40,370 bases of DNA from Burkholderiales bacterium. GTDB lineage: Bacteria; Pseudomonadota; Gammaproteobacteria; Burkholderiales; JABEVD01. Position 1 is the stretch's first letter; every line of letters begins with the position of its first letter. The notes beneath the pieces were generated by a model. The model was not told the origin of the DNA and ran no database searches. It saw only the letters and a program-made list of their open reading frames with translations. The DNA lies in assembly GCA_013044025.1 (NCBI GenBank), contig JABEVD010000125.1, forward strand, positions 1 through 40,370. The letters run 5' to 3'. Made by a program: the position numbers and the translations under genes. Of this stretch, positions 1 through 9,314 are shown in pieces.

Positions 1-24
1 ATCAAGAACCACTGAAAGAACAAG

Positions 25-1248
25 ATGAGCGAAATCAAGAAAGCAGTGCTCGCCTACTCGGGAGGGCTGGACACCTCCGTCATCCTCAAATGGCTTCAGG
101 ATACCTACGAATGCGAGGTCGTGACCTTCACGGCGGACATCGGCCAGGGAGAAGAACTGGAGCCGGCCAGGGCCAAGGCGCTGAAAATGGGCATCAGGCC
201 CGAAAACATCTATATCGACGACCTCAGAGAGGAATTCGTTCGCGACTTCGTGTTTCCGATGTTCCGTGCGCACACCCTCTACGAAGGAGAATACCTGCTC
301 GGCACTTCGATCGCGAGGCCGCTCATCGCCAAGCGCCAGATCGAGATCGCGAGAGAAACCGGAGCGGATGCCGTGAGCCATGGCGCAACCGGAAAGGGCA
401 ACGACCAGGTGCGCTTCGAACTCGGCTATTACAGCCTCGCCCCCGGAATCCGCATCATCGCTCCCTGGCGCGAATGGGATCTGCTCTCCCGCGAAAAGCT
501 GCTCGCCTATGCGGAAAAATCGGGCATCCCGATCGAAATGAAGCACAGGGCGGGAGGATCTCCCTATTCCATGGATGCGAACCTGCTGCACATCAGCTAC
601 GAAGGACGGCACCTGGAAGATCCTTCCGCAGAAGCGGAAGAATCGATGTGGCGCTGGACGGTTTCTCCCGAAGCTGCGCCTGATGAAGCGGAATATGTCG
701 ACATCGTCTTCGAACATGGCGACATCGTGGCCATAAATGGCGCGAAAATGACGCCTGCGGCAGTGCTTGCAGAACTCAACAGGATGGGCGGACGTCACGG
801 CGTAGGACGCCTCGATCTCGTGGAAAACCGCTATGTCGGCATGAAATCCCGCGGATGTTACGAAACCCCCGGCGGAACCATCATGCTGCGCGCGCACCGC
901 GCAATCGAATCGATCACGCTCGACCGCGAAGTCGCCCACCTCAAGGACGACCTGATGCCGCGCTATGCCAGCATGATCTACAATGGCTACTGGTGGGCGC
1001 CGGAGCGGATCGCGCTGCAGGCGCTGATCGACCACACCCAGCAGCATGTGAACGGATGGGTGAGGATCAAGCTCTACAAGGGCAACGTCACCGTGGTCGG
1101 CCGCGCCTCTTCATCCGACTCGCTGTTCGACCCCAATATCGCCACGTTCGAAGACGATCGCGGCGCTTACGACCAGAAGGACGCAGCCGGCTTCATCAAG
1201 CTGAACGCGCTGCGTCTCCGAATCGCATCCAGACTGAGGAACAAATGA
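25..1248 (+). CDS. argG: Argininosuccinate synthase
   Basis: Joins citrulline and aspartate with ATP to form argininosuccinate, the penultimate step of cytoplasmic arginine synthesis. The 407-residue product is full length for the family. The N-type ATP pyrophosphatase loop SGGLDTS is at residues 12-18, and the nucleotide/citrulline-binding stretch [13 protein letters not shown] is near residue 120. The ATG at 25 is preceded by a purine-rich GAAAGAACAAG that can act as a weak ribosome site. Only 24 bases lie upstream, so the promoter and any upstream arginine gene are outside the window. The stop codon overlaps the start of the next gene (ATGA), so the two are probably translated together. 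Identification is very secure. Confidence 0.97.
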   Translation: MSEIKKAVLAYSGGLDTSVILKWLQDTYECEVVTFTADIGQGEELEPARAKALKMGIRPENIYIDDLREEFVRDFVFPMFRAHTLYEGEYLLGTSIARPLIAKRQIEIARETGADAVSHGATGKGNDQVRFELGYYSLAPGIRIIAPWREWDLLSREKLLAYAEKSGIPIEMKHRAGGSPYSMDANLLHISYEGRHLEDPSAEAEESMWRWTVSPEAAPDEAEYVDIVFEHGDIVAINGAKMTPAAVLAELNRMGGRHGVGRLDLVENRYVGMKSRGCYETPGGTIMLRAHRAIESITLDREVAHLKDDLMPRYASMIYNGYWWAPERIALQALIDHTQQHVNGWVRIKLYKGNVTVVGRASSSDSLFDPNIATFEDDRGAYDQKDAAGFIKLNALRLRIASRLRNK

Positions 1249-1553
1249 GTCAATTCGACAATGTCAGCGTGGTGAAGAAATCCAACGTGTTTTTCGATGG
1301 AAAATGCGTGAGCCATACCCTGCTGTTTCCGGACGGAACCAGAAAAACGGTGGGCGTGATCCTGCCTTCCACCCTCACTTTCAACACGGCAGCACCGGAG
1401 ATCATGGAAATCCATTCCGGATCCTGCCGGGTGAAAATCGCGGACGGCGAGTGGCAGGACTGCAAGGCAGGGGAATCCTTCAGCGTTCCCGCGAACAGCC
1501 ATTTCGTGATCGAAACCTCCGGGCCGCTCGATTACGTCTGTCACTTCTGCTAG
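1245..1553 (+). CDS. ppnP: Pyrimidine/purine nucleoside phosphorylase (DUF1255, YaiE family)
   Basis: A 102-residue single-domain cupin. The family phosphorolyses several purine and pyrimidine nucleosides to base plus ribose-1-phosphate in the cytoplasm. The size and the ending [21 protein letters not shown] are typical, and the middle ([30 protein letters not shown]) gives the expected beta-strand pattern. The ATG overlaps the argG stop by four bases, which fixes the start and suggests translational coupling. The next gene begins 8 bases downstream, so an argG-ppnP-yajQ-yajL operon is likely. Function is taken from the family; no active-site residue can be assigned by eye. Confidence 0.9.
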   Translation: MSQFDNVSVVKKSNVFFDGKCVSHTLLFPDGTRKTVGVILPSTLTFNTAAPEIMEIHSGSCRVKIADGEWQDCKAGESFSVPANSHFVIETSGPLDYVCHFC

Positions 1554-1561
1554 GAGAGAAC

Positions 1562-2050
1562 ATGCCCTCTTTCGACATCGTCTCGGAAGTCGACAAGACG
1601 GAGGTCAAGAACGCGGTCGAGCAGACCAACAAGGAAGTCGGCACCCGCTTCGATTTCAAGGGTTCCGACGCCCGCGTCGAGCAGGCCGAACTCGAGCTCA
1701 CCCTCTTCGCCGACAACGACTTCCAGCTCGGCCAGGTGCAGGACATCCTGAACGGCAAGCTCACCAGGCGCGGCGTCGACATCAAATGCCTGGAAGTTCC
1801 GGAAAAGATCAAGAAAATCAGCGGCAACAAGGTGAAGCGCACCTGCAAGGTGAAGGTCGGGGTGGAATCCGATCTCGCCAAAAGGATCGTCAAGCTGATC
1901 AAGGACAGCAAGATGAAGGTCCAGGCGAGCATCCAGGGCGACACGGTGCGGGTTTCCGGCGCCAAACGCGACGACCTGCAGGGCGCGATCGCCCTGGTGA
2001 AGAAGGGCGTCAGCGATTTCCCGCTGCAATTCCAGAATTTCAGGGACTGA
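1562..2050 (+). CDS. yajQ: YajQ family nucleotide-binding protein
   Basis: A 162-residue protein of the YajQ/DUF520 family (two ferredoxin-like domains). Members bind nucleotides, and some bind cyclic di-GMP and influence transcription; binding has not been shown for all members. The opening [11 protein letters not shown] and the stretch [13 protein letters not shown]-like region (here [14 protein letters not shown]) are near-diagnostic, as is the ending [14 protein letters not shown]. The start is the ATG directly after AGGAGAGAAC, a good ribosome site. An in-frame extension upstream lies inside ppnP and is rejected. The next gene follows one base after the stop. Confidence 0.95.
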   Translation: MPSFDIVSEVDKTEVKNAVEQTNKEVGTRFDFKGSDARVEQAELELTLFADNDFQLGQVQDILNGKLTRRGVDIKCLEVPEKIKKISGNKVKRTCKVKVGVESDLAKRIVKLIKDSKMKVQASIQGDTVRVSGAKRDDLQGAIALVKKGVSDFPLQFQNFRD

Positions 2051-2051
2051 G

Positions 2052-2591
2052 ATGAAGGTACTGATTCCGCTGGCGGAAGGCTTCGAGGAAATCGAGGCGG
2101 TCACCGTGATCGACCTGCTGCGCCGCGCAGGAATCGAAGTGACGAGCGCCGGGCTCGATAAAGGGCCGGTCGTGGCGAGCCGTGGCGTGGTGCTGATCCC
2201 GGACACCGAACTCGACTCGGTTCTCGATGCCGCATTCGACATGCTGGTGCTTCCGGGAGGCGCAGGAACGAAGCATTTGCGCGAGGACCCGAGAATCCTT
2301 TCCCTCGTGAAAAGGATGAATCAGGAAGGAAAATGGGTCGCCGCGATCTGCGCAGCTCCTTCCGTGCTCGCGGTATCCGGAATTCTCGAAGGAAGGCGCG
2401 CCACCTCGTTTCCAGGATCGCTGGAAGCTTGCGGACACCCCAACGAGGGAACCCCTCTTTTTCGGGACGGCAACATCGTCACTTCGCGCGGTCCGGGCAC
2501 CGCCATGGATTTCGCCCTGGAGCTCGTCGAAATCCTCTCGGGGCGGGAGAAGAGGCAGGAAGTCGAGGAAGGGCTCAAGCGAGATTTTTGA
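2052..2591 (+). CDS. yajL: DJ-1/PfpI family protein, YajL-like
   Basis: A 179-residue DJ-1 family protein, full length for the YajL/DJ-1 branch. Members act as glyoxalase- or deglycase-like enzymes and oxidative stress protectors; the exact activity is debated. The reactive cysteine is C100 in AAICAAPSVLA at the nucleophile elbow, and the partner glutamate lies in the N-terminal EGFEEIEAV. The ATG is one base after the yajQ stop, so the genes are coupled. The last 17 bases overlap the convergent glutamine amidotransferase gene, leaving no room for a separate terminator. Family is secure; assignment to YajL rather than another DJ-1 branch is likely. Confidence 0.88.
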   Translation: MKVLIPLAEGFEEIEAVTVIDLLRRAGIEVTSAGLDKGPVVASRGVVLIPDTELDSVLDAAFDMLVLPGGAGTKHLREDPRILSLVKRMNQEGKWVAAICAAPSVLAVSGILEGRRATSFPGSLEACGHPNEGTPLFRDGNIVTSRGPGTAMDFALELVEILSGREKRQEVEEGLKRDF

Positions 2592-3270
2592 TCCAGGCGC
2601 CGTAAATCGTTGCCGCAATGCGGTTCAGATTGACAACCCTTTCCCCGAGTCCTTCCCGGATCGATTCGGCACCCTGAACGCTCTCCGAAAGATGCGCTTC
2701 GATTTCTGCAGCGCCATGCAGACACCAGGCCTCCACCATCTCCGAAGTCATTTCCACATGGCATTGCAGCCCGAGGTGCGGCCCCACCGCGAAAGCCTGG
2801 TTTTCGCACCATCGACTCGATAGCAGGCGCTTCGCCCCGGATGGAATGGAAAAGGTTTCCCCATGCCAGTGGAATGCCTCGAAGGAATCCAGTCCGCCGA
2901 ACCAGGGGCAATCCGCTTCGACCACGTCCACCCTGCCCCAGCCGATTTCGCGGAATTCGTTGCGGCCCACCGTGCCGCCCAACGCTTTGGCCATCAGTTG
3001 CCCGCCGAGACAATGCCCGAGAACCGGGATGTCCCGGTCCATCGCATCGCGGATGAGACGAAGGGAATGGGAAATCCAGGGAAGGTCGTCGTTCACGCTC
3101 ATCGGCCCGCCCATGAACACCAGGCCGGAATAAGGGGATGCGCTATGCGGCACCGCTTCCGCCCGGTCCACCTTGACGATTTCCCAGGGAATGGCCGATG
3201 CATCCAGAAATTCGCCCAGAAAACCAGCTCCCTCGGTTTTCGCATGACGAAAAATCACCACAGGTTTCAT
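2575..3270 (-). CDS. Class I glutamine amidotransferase (GMP synthase-like GATase domain)
   Basis: A free-standing GATase1 protein of 231 residues. The full triad is visible: nucleophile C87 in GHCLGG, then H171 and E173 in QCHVEMT. FHWHGETF near residue 133 is typical of the GMP synthase-like branch, which releases ammonia from glutamine or gamma-glutamyl compounds. No synthetase domain or obvious partner lies nearby, so the substrate is unknown. The ATG at 3270 follows GCGAGGCGCGT, which contains a weak ribosome site. Its start faces aroC across 91 bases, and its 3' end overlaps yajL by 17 bases. Confidence 0.85.
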   Translation of the reverse strand: MKPVVIFRHAKTEGAGFLGEFLDASAIPWEIVKVDRAEAVPHSASPYSGLVFMGGPMSVNDDLPWISHSLRLIRDAMDRDIPVLGHCLGGQLMAKALGGTVGRNEFREIGWGRVDVVEADCPWFGGLDSFEAFHWHGETFSIPSGAKRLLSSRWCENQAFAVGPHLGLQCHVEMTSEMVEAWCLHGAAEIEAHLSESVQGAESIREGLGERVVNLNRIAATIYGAWIKNLA

Positions 3271-3331
3271 ACGCGCCTCGCAAAATTTGCCACGGGAATC
3301 TTAGCCGAGCGTGGCCCGGTCCGCAATCCTC

Positions 3332-3340
3332 TGTTAAAAT
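3332..3340 (+). promoter_or_regulatory. Extended -10 promoter element upstream of aroC
   Basis: TGTTAAAAT fits an extended -10 (TGnTAAAAT). No convincing -35 lies 16-18 bases upstream. Transcription would start near 3347, giving a leader of about 15 bases before the aroC ATG. Very similar elements precede gmk and mog in this window. Confidence 0.45.
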
Positions 3341-3361
3341 CTGTTTTTTTCAGGAACGCCC

Positions 3362-4459
3362 ATGTCAGGAAACACCCTCGGTACGCTATTCACCGTCACC
3401 TCCTTCGGCGAAAGCCACGGACCTGCGATCGGCTGCGTCGTGGACGGCTGCCCGCCCGGAATGGAGCTTTGCGCGGAAGACATTCAGAAGGATCTCGACC
3501 GCAGGAAGCCGGGCACTTCGAGACATGTGACGCAGCGGCGCGAATCGGACAGCGTGGAGATCCTCTCCGGCGTATTCGAAGGAAAAACCACCGGCACCCC
3601 GATCGGACTCCTGATCCGCAACGAAGACCAGAGAAGCCGCGATTACGGCAACATCATGGACAGCTTCCGTCCCGGACATGCGGACTACACCTACCTGCAG
3701 AAATACGGGATCCGCGATCATCGCGGAGGTGGAAGATCTTCCGCACGCGAAACCGCAGTCCGGGTAGCTGCGGGCGCGATCGCAAAAAAGTGGCTCCACG
3801 AGCGGCATGGCGTGGTCATCCGCGGCCACCTCTCGAAGCTCGGCCCGATCGAAATTCCCTTCGTCTCCTGGGAAGAGGTGCAAGCCAATCCGTTTTTCGC
3901 GGCGAACGGGGCAATCGTCCCGGAACTGGAAGCCTACATGGATTCGCTGAGAAAATCCGGAGACTCGGTGGGCGCAGAAATCACGGTGGTCGCCGAAAAC
4001 ATGCAGGTGGGATGGGGCGAACCCGTCTATGACAGGCTGGATGCCGAAATCGCCTATGCCTTGATGAGCATCAATGCGGTGAAGGGAGTGGAAATCGGAG
4101 ACGGTTTCTCGGTCGTCGCGCAAAAGGGTAGCGAACACGGCGACGAAATGACCTCGGAAGGTTTTCTCAGCAACCATGCGGGCGGCATCCTGGGCGGCAT
4201 CTCGACCGGGCAGGACATCGTGGCGAGAATGGCGGTGAAACCCACTTCCAGCATCCGGCTTCAGAGGCGCAGCATCGACAAAACCGGTGCGGATACCCTG
4301 GTCGAAACCCATGGCAGGCACGACCCATGCGTGGGCATTCGCGCCACCCCGATCGCGGAAGCGATGCTCGCGATCGTGCTCATGGACCATGCGCTGCGGC
4401 ATCGTGCGCAGAATGCGGACGTGATCTGCGCCACGCCGAAACTCCACGGAAAAAGCTGA
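3362..4459 (+). CDS. aroC: Chorismate synthase
   Basis: Converts 5-enolpyruvylshikimate-3-phosphate to chorismate using reduced FMN, the last step of the shared aromatic pathway. The 365-residue product has all three family signatures: SFGESHG (residues 14-20), [11 protein letters not shown] near residue 120, and RHDPCVGIR near residue 320. The ATG at 3362 follows CAGGAACGCCC, a usable ribosome site. The 3' end meets the MFS transporter gene, whose reading frame is open from 4425, so the two overlap or abut and are probably co-transcribed. Confidence 0.97.
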   Translation: MSGNTLGTLFTVTSFGESHGPAIGCVVDGCPPGMELCAEDIQKDLDRRKPGTSRHVTQRRESDSVEILSGVFEGKTTGTPIGLLIRNEDQRSRDYGNIMDSFRPGHADYTYLQKYGIRDHRGGGRSSARETAVRVAAGAIAKKWLHERHGVVIRGHLSKLGPIEIPFVSWEEVQANPFFAANGAIVPELEAYMDSLRKSGDSVGAEITVVAENMQVGWGEPVYDRLDAEIAYALMSINAVKGVEIGDGFSVVAQKGSEHGDEMTSEGFLSNHAGGILGGISTGQDIVARMAVKPTSSIRLQRRSIDKTGADTLVETHGRHDPCVGIRATPIAEAMLAIVLMDHALRHRAQNADVICATPKLHGKS

Positions 4460-4460
4460 A

Positions 4461-5597
4461 ATTCCCTACTGGCACCTTTCCGGCTTCTATTTCGCCCATT
4501 TCGCGTTCATCGGCGCATTCACTCCATACTGGAGCCTTTACCTGAAATCGATCGATTTCAGCGCATTCCAGATCGGCATCGTGACTTCGGTGATGCAGGC
4601 GATGCGGATTTTCGCTCCCAATCTTTGGGGCTGGCTTGCCGACAGGACCGGAAAGCGCGCTTCCCTGGTGCGCATCGCCTCCTTCATCAGCCTCATTCTT
4701 TACACAGGCTATTTCTTCGGCAAAAGCTTCACCTGGATCTTCCTGGTGACCGCGCTGATGAGCTTCTTCTGGAGCGCCTGCCTGCCGCTCGTGGAAGCCA
4801 TCACGCTCAGCCACCTCCGCGGCAGCGTGGAAAAATACGGAATGATCCGCTCCTGGGGATCGGTGGGTTTCATTTTCGCCGTGATCGGACTCGGCTACCT
4901 GCTCGACAGGTTTCCCCTTTCCTCCCTGATTTGGGCGACGACCGGCTTCATGGCAGGCATGGTGATTTTCGCGAGAAGGATTCCGGAAGTGGAGGAACAC
5001 CATCACGAGGCCGAAGCGGTTCCCGTCCTCTCCATCCTCGGCAGGAGCGAAGTGATCGCGCTCTTCGCATCCTGCCTGCTGATGTCGGCCGCGCACGGCA
5101 TCTATTACGCATTCTATTCGATCTATCTCGCAGACCACGGTTACCTGAAAAGCAGCATCGGCTGGCTCTGGAGCATCGGCGTGATCTGCGAGATCGGCGT
5201 GTTCTTTTTCATGCCGAAGATCATGGCCAGATTTTCCCTGAAGGCCATTCTCGCCTTCAGCCTGGCTTGCGCAGTGGCGCGCTTTTTCATGATCGGCTGG
5301 GGGGTCGGGTTTCTATCCCTTCTGATCATCGCCCAGGTACTGCATGCAGCGACCTTCGGTTCGCACCATGCCGCGGCCATGGCAGCGATCCATCATTTTT
5401 TCAGGGGACGACACCAGTCGAGAGGACAATCCTTCTACACCAGCCTGGTATACGGCGTGGGCGGCACGCTGGGGGCATTCGCAGGAGGGCTTGCATGGGA
5501 AAGACTGGGGCCCGCCCCGACCTTCGGAATCGCCTCGCTCGCCGCGCTGGCAGGACTCGTCTGGCTCGGCGCGAAATTCAGGATTTCACCCGGATGA
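4461..5597 (+). CDS. MFS transporter (MFS_1-like, HcaT/NupG-related)
   Basis: An inner-membrane transporter of about 378 residues with many hydrophobic helices in the MFS arrangement. The loop GWLADRTGKRASLVR is the classic motif after helix 2. The N-terminus PYWHLSGFYFAHF...FTPYWSLYLKSIDFSAFQIG matches the start of the MFS_1-like/HcaT family. The frame is open only from 4425 and has no ATG, GTG or TTG before the GTG at 4581, which would remove helix 1. An ATT at 4461 sits about 7 bases after GGAAAA and gives the expected N-terminus, so I place the start there, on inference. A base substitution or sequencing error is the alternative. Substrate unknown. The last 20 bases overlap convergent spoT. 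Confidence 0.78.
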   Translation: MPYWHLSGFYFAHFAFIGAFTPYWSLYLKSIDFSAFQIGIVTSVMQAMRIFAPNLWGWLADRTGKRASLVRIASFISLILYTGYFFGKSFTWIFLVTALMSFFWSACLPLVEAITLSHLRGSVEKYGMIRSWGSVGFIFAVIGLGYLLDRFPLSSLIWATTGFMAGMVIFARRIPEVEEHHHEAEAVPVLSILGRSEVIALFASCLLMSAAHGIYYAFYSIYLADHGYLKSSIGWLWSIGVICEIGVFFFMPKIMARFSLKAILAFSLACAVARFFMIGWGVGFLSLLIIAQVLHAATFGSHHAAAMAAIHHFFRGRHQSRGQSFYTSLVYGVGGTLGAFAGGLAWERLGPAPTFGIASLAALAGLVWLGAKFRISPG

Positions 5598-7683
5598 TCT
5601 TGCTCACATCCGGAATCCTGCGCAGCGCCCGCATCACCTGGGCAAGATGCACGCGGTTGCTCACCTGCAGGGTGAAATTGATGTTGGTGTAGCTCCCCTC
5701 GCCTTCCATGCTGATGTTCTCGATGTTGGAACCGGCGGCGGCGATCTCCGCAGCCACCTTGGCGAGCACCCCTCTCTGGTTCCTGACTTCGAGCCGGATG
5801 CTGACGTCGAATTGCCGGGTGATGTCGCTGTCCCATTCCACATCCAGGCATTTCGCCGGATCGACCCGGCTCTTCCTGACGTAAGAACAATCGTGGGTAT
5901 GGATGGTGAGCCCCTGCTCCTTCTTGATGACGCCGAGGATGTCGTCGCCTGGAATCGGATAACAGCATTTTGCGAATTCGACCGCCATTCCTTCCGATCC
6001 GCGGATCACCAGCGGCGCGGGCTTTTCTTCCTGGGAAGCCCCTTCCCCGCTCAGGAGGCGCTTGGCGACCACGATCCCGAGCCTTCTGCCCAAGCCGATG
6101 TCGGTGAGGATGTCCTGCCTGGATTTTGCTCCGGTGTTCCTCAGGAGACGCTCCCATTTTCCATCGTCGATGGATTCGGAAGGGATTTTCAGGGCTGCGA
6201 ATGCCTGATTGAGCAACCTCTCCCCGAGCTGGGCGGACTGCTCGTACTGCATGGTCTTGAGATAATGGCGGATATGCGTCTTGGCCTTGCCGGTGATGAC
6301 ATATTCCAGCCAGTTCGGGTTGGGCTTGGCATAGGGCGCGGTGAGGATTTCCACCGTGTCGCCGTTCCTGAGATGGGTCCGCAACGGCTTCAGTTCGCCG
6401 TTGATCCGCACCGAAAGACAGCGACTGCCGATGTCGGTATGCACGCTGTAGGCGAAATCGACCGGCGTCGCTCCCTTGGGCAGCACCAGGATCTTTCCCT
6501 TCGGGGTGAACACATAGATTTCGTCCGGGAAAAGATCCACCTTCAGATGCTCCAGGAATTCGACCGAATCGGTGCTCTCTCCCAGCGATTCGAGCAGGCT
6601 TTGCAGCCACTGGTGGGTCTTCCTCTGCATCTCGTTCAGGTTCGATTCCGAACTCTTGTACAGCCAGTGCGACGCGACGCCGGATTCGGCGATCTTGTGC
6701 ATTTCCGCAGTCCGGATCTGGATCTCGATCGGGGTGCCGTAGGGGCCGAACAGCGAAGTGTGCAGCGACTGGTAGCCGTTCGATTTGGGCAGCGCGATGT
6801 AATCCTTGAATTTCCCGTGTATCGGCTTGTACAGGCTGTGCAATACGCCGAGCGCATGGTAGCAGGTCGGGATGTCCTTCACCACCACGCGGAATCCGTA
6901 GATGTCCTGCACCTCGGAAAAGCTCAACTGCTTTTCGACCATCTTGCGGTAGATGCTGTAGAGATGCTTCTCCCGCCCGGTGGTCTGCGCATCGATGCCG
7001 GCCTCCTTCAGCTTCTGCACGATGTTTTCCAGGATCTTGTCCACCACCTTGCGCCGGTTTCCCCGCGCCGCCTTGATCGCCTTGTTGAGCACGCGATAGC
7101 GAAGCGGGTAGAGATGCTTGAAGGAGAGGTCTTCGAGCTCCTGGTAGATGCTGTTGAGACCCATGCGGTTGGCGATCTGGGCATAGATCTCCAGCGTTTC
7201 CTTGGCGATGCGCTTTCTCTTGGCAGGATACATCGCGTCCAGCGTGCGCATGTTGTGCAGGCGATCGGCGAGCTTGATCAGGATGACGCGGACATCGCTC
7301 GCCATGGCGAGCAGCATCTTCCTGAAATTCTCCGCCTGCGCATCTTCCTTGGTCTGGAACTCGATCCTGTCGAGCTTGCTGACGCCGTCGACGAGATCGG
7401 CCACAGGCTGGCCGAACAGGTCGATGATCTGCCTTTTCGGCACGGAGGTATCCTCCATGACGTCATGCAGGAGCGCAGCACAAAGGGTCTGCGCGTCTAG
7501 CCGCCATTCCGCGAGAATGCCGGCAACGGCCAGGGGGTGGGAAATATAGGGCTCTCCCGATATCCTGAACTGCCCCCTGTGGGCCGCCTCGCTGAACCGG
7601 TAGGCGGCTTCGAGCTGCGCGGCGTCTTCCGGCCTCAGATAGCCGGCCATTCCGCGAATGGGAAGTTTTTCTTCTCCGGGCAA
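5578..7683 (-). CDS. spoT: Bifunctional (p)ppGpp synthetase/hydrolase, SpoT/Rel type
   Basis: Makes and degrades the alarmone (p)ppGpp in the stringent response. At 701 residues all domains are present. The HD hydrolase site is intact (H49, H73-D74, E77-D78 in HDVMED), so hydrolysis should be active. The synthetase includes REKHLYSIYRKM and LPKSNGYQSLHTSL, followed by a TGS domain (IYVFTPKG... near 360) and a C-terminal ACT domain (LEVRNQRGVLAKV near 630). The start is uncertain: the TTG at 7683 lies 5 bases after rpoZ, whereas an ATG at 7650 would remove 11 residues and lacks a clear ribosome site. Gene order gmk-rpoZ-spoT is conserved in proteobacteria. Confidence 0.96.
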   Translation of the reverse strand: MPGEEKLPIRGMAGYLRPEDAAQLEAAYRFSEAAHRGQFRISGEPYISHPLAVAGILAEWRLDAQTLCAALLHDVMEDTSVPKRQIIDLFGQPVADLVDGVSKLDRIEFQTKEDAQAENFRKMLLAMASDVRVILIKLADRLHNMRTLDAMYPAKRKRIAKETLEIYAQIANRMGLNSIYQELEDLSFKHLYPLRYRVLNKAIKAARGNRRKVVDKILENIVQKLKEAGIDAQTTGREKHLYSIYRKMVEKQLSFSEVQDIYGFRVVVKDIPTCYHALGVLHSLYKPIHGKFKDYIALPKSNGYQSLHTSLFGPYGTPIEIQIRTAEMHKIAESGVASHWLYKSSESNLNEMQRKTHQWLQSLLESLGESTDSVEFLEHLKVDLFPDEIYVFTPKGKILVLPKGATPVDFAYSVHTDIGSRCLSVRINGELKPLRTHLRNGDTVEILTAPYAKPNPNWLEYVITGKAKTHIRHYLKTMQYEQSAQLGERLLNQAFAALKIPSESIDDGKWERLLRNTGAKSRQDILTDIGLGRRLGIVVAKRLLSGEGASQEEKPAPLVIRGSEGMAVEFAKCCYPIPGDDILGVIKKEQGLTIHTHDCSYVRKSRVDPAKCLDVEWDSDITRQFDVSIRLEVRNQRGVLAKVAAEIAAAGSNIENISMEGEGSYTNINFTLQVSNRVHLAQVMRALRRIPDVSKIIRVKS

Positions 7684-7688
7684 GATGC

Positions 7689-7895
7689 CTACGCCTGCCC
7701 CTTGTTGAGAATTTCGAGCCCGACCTTACCGGCCGCGACTTCGCGCAGCGCGATCACGGTGGGTTTGTCGCGATGCGGTTCCACCATGGGATTCGATCCG
7801 TTGGCGATCTGCCTGGCGCGAATCGTCGCGGCCAGGGTGAGTTCGAAACGGTTGGGAATGTTTTCGAGACAATCGTCGATGGTGATGCGTGCCAT
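7689..7895 (-). CDS. rpoZ: RNA polymerase omega subunit
   Basis: A 68-residue subunit that supports RNA polymerase assembly and forms part of a ppGpp-binding site in proteobacteria. [20 protein letters not shown] and the following [11 protein letters not shown] are family signatures. The ATG is preceded by GAAGGAAG with normal spacing. It lies between gmk and spoT, with 10 bases to gmk and 5 to spoT, so the three share a transcript. Linkage to spoT fits its role in ppGpp control. Confidence 0.96.
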   Translation of the reverse strand: MARITIDDCLENIPNRFELTLAATIRARQIANGSNPMVEPHRDKPTVIALREVAAGKVGLEILNKGQA

Positions 7896-7905
7896 ATTGC
7901 TTCCT

Positions 7906-8514
7906 TCAGATGAGCTTTTGAATCAGTTCCTGGTGGCGGTCGAGCTGGCTCTTCATCCCGAGCCTTTCGGCCCGCACGATGGCGAAAAGATCCCGCTTCG
8001 CCTCCTCCATGTCGTCGTTAATGATAACATAATCGAATTCCCCGACATGCCCCATCTCCTCGCGCGCGGCTGCCACGCGGCGATCGATCACCTCCGCGCT
8101 GTCCTGGCCGCGTCCGGTGAGGCGCTGCCTGAGCGCCTCGATCGATGGAGGAAGGATGAAAATGCCGATGATGCCTTCGACCAGCTTCCTCACCTGGAGA
8201 GCGCCCTGCCAGTCGATTTCGAGCAGGATGTCGTTGCCTTTTCGGCGCTCCTCCTGGATCCATTTCTGCGAGGTTCCGTAATAATTTCCATGCACTTCCG
8301 CGCTCTCCAGGAATTCCCCCCTGCCCTGCATCTCGACGAATGCTTGCTTCGAAACGAAATGATAGTCCCGTCCGTCGATTTCGCCGGGCCTCGGCGCCCT
8401 CGTGGTGAAGGAGATGGAAAGATGGACGATGGGGTCCGCTTCGAGCAGCGCCCGCACCAGGCTGGTCTTGCCCGCGCCGGAAGGGGCGCTCACGATGAAA
8501 AGATTTCCGCTCAT
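7906..8514 (-). CDS. gmk: Guanylate kinase
   Basis: Phosphorylates GMP to GDP in the cytoplasm. The P-loop is [10 protein letters not shown] near residue 8, followed by the GMP-binding stretch [20 protein letters not shown] chose the ATG at 8514 (MSGNLFIVS), giving 202 residues, the usual size; an ATG five codons upstream at 8529 is possible. No strong ribosome site precedes either, consistent with the short leader predicted from the -10 element at 8538-8543. First gene of gmk-rpoZ-spoT. Confidence 0.96.
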   Translation of the reverse strand: MSGNLFIVSAPSGAGKTSLVRALLEADPIVHLSISFTTRAPRPGEIDGRDYHFVSKQAFVEMQGRGEFLESAEVHGNYYGTSQKWIQEERRKGNDILLEIDWQGALQVRKLVEGIIGIFILPPSIEALRQRLTGRGQDSAEVIDRRVAAAREEMGHVGEFDYVIINDDMEEAKRDLFAIVRAERLGMKSQLDRHQELIQKLI

Positions 8515-8537
8515 GGCATTGTGCATCAAAATGGGTG

Positions 8538-8543
8538 ATTTTA
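8538..8543 (-). promoter_or_regulatory. -10 element for gmk-rpoZ-spoT
   Basis: On the minus strand the sequence reads CGTTAAAATCAC, with TAAAAT about 24 bases before the gmk ATG. It matches the -10 motif before aroC and mog. No good -35 is visible. The leader would be roughly 15-20 bases. Confidence 0.4.
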
Positions 8544-8570
8544 ACGGGTTGTGTTGCGCACAGGAAGCTT

Positions 8571-9227
8571 TCAGTTCACTTCGAGCAGGAAAACATTCTC
8601 CAGGAGGCGGGTCAGGCCGCGCGTCCTGAATCTCGGGTTTGCTTCGAGCGCGTCGATCGAGGCGATTCTTTTCACTTCAGCGAATCCTCCGAAAAGCGCC
8701 TCCACTTCTTCTTCGGAAACGGAAAAAGGCGGCCCGCTCATTTCGCCCTGGTCGTATTCGAGCGCGATCAGCAGGACTTTCGTGCCGACCGGAAGGATTT
8801 TCGCCAGATGTTCCGCATAGCGCTCGCGCATTTCGGCAGGAAGGGCGATCAGGGAAGCGCGATCGTAGACCGCCCCCACCCCGGCAAGATCCTCTTCCTC
8901 CAGATCGAAGAAATCGCCGCACAGCACGCCGATTCCATCAGCTTCGCAGAATTCGAATTTTCCGATGTGACCATGGGAAGGCCGCATGCCGTTCTCCTCG
9001 AAAAAGGACTGGACCGCGAGGCTGCTGATTTCCACGCCCAGCACGCGATGATGCGCATCCCTGAGCCAGAGCAGATCGAGCGACTTTCCGCAAAGCGGGA
9101 CGAACACCTCGCAGCCTTGCGGCATGCCGAGTTGTTTCCAGAATTGTTGCAGATGCGGATTGAAATCCTCCTGATGAAATCCCGTCTCTTTTTTCTCCCA
9201 ACGTTCCAGCCAGAAATCTTTTTCCAT
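8571..9227 (-). CDS. tpm: Thiopurine S-methyltransferase family protein
   Basis: A SAM-dependent methyltransferase of 218 residues, the usual length for bacterial TPMT. Bacterial members methylate thiopurines and can methylate selenium or tellurium oxyanions. The N-terminus MEKDFWLERWEKKETGFH and the SAM-binding VPLCGKSLDLLWL (residues 43-55) are diagnostic; YDRASLIALPAEMRERY near residue 130 also fits. The start at 9227 is set by GGGAGGAAAA just upstream; a longer open frame reaches 9674 but runs under the divergent HD-GYP gene and is rejected. The substrate in this organism is unknown. Confidence 0.92.
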   Translation of the reverse strand: MEKDFWLERWEKKETGFHQEDFNPHLQQFWKQLGMPQGCEVFVPLCGKSLDLLWLRDAHHRVLGVEISSLAVQSFFEENGMRPSHGHIGKFEFCEADGIGVLCGDFFDLEEEDLAGVGAVYDRASLIALPAEMRERYAEHLAKILPVGTKVLLIALEYDQGEMSGPPFSVSEEEVEALFGGFAEVKRIASIDALEANPRFRTRGLTRLLENVFLLEVN

Positions 9228-9314
9228 TTTTCCTCCCTGTCCACTTGTAGGCGGCGAGCCTGAGGTTATATCATGTTTTTTATACGCCACGGTTGCATTC
9301 TGGAGAAGAGCGCC

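Noticed and set aside
5344-7500. Very long open frame antisense to spoT
   Set aside because: It lies entirely opposite strong SpoT domains; the product is low-complexity and unlike any family. GC-rich codon use in spoT keeps the opposite frame open.
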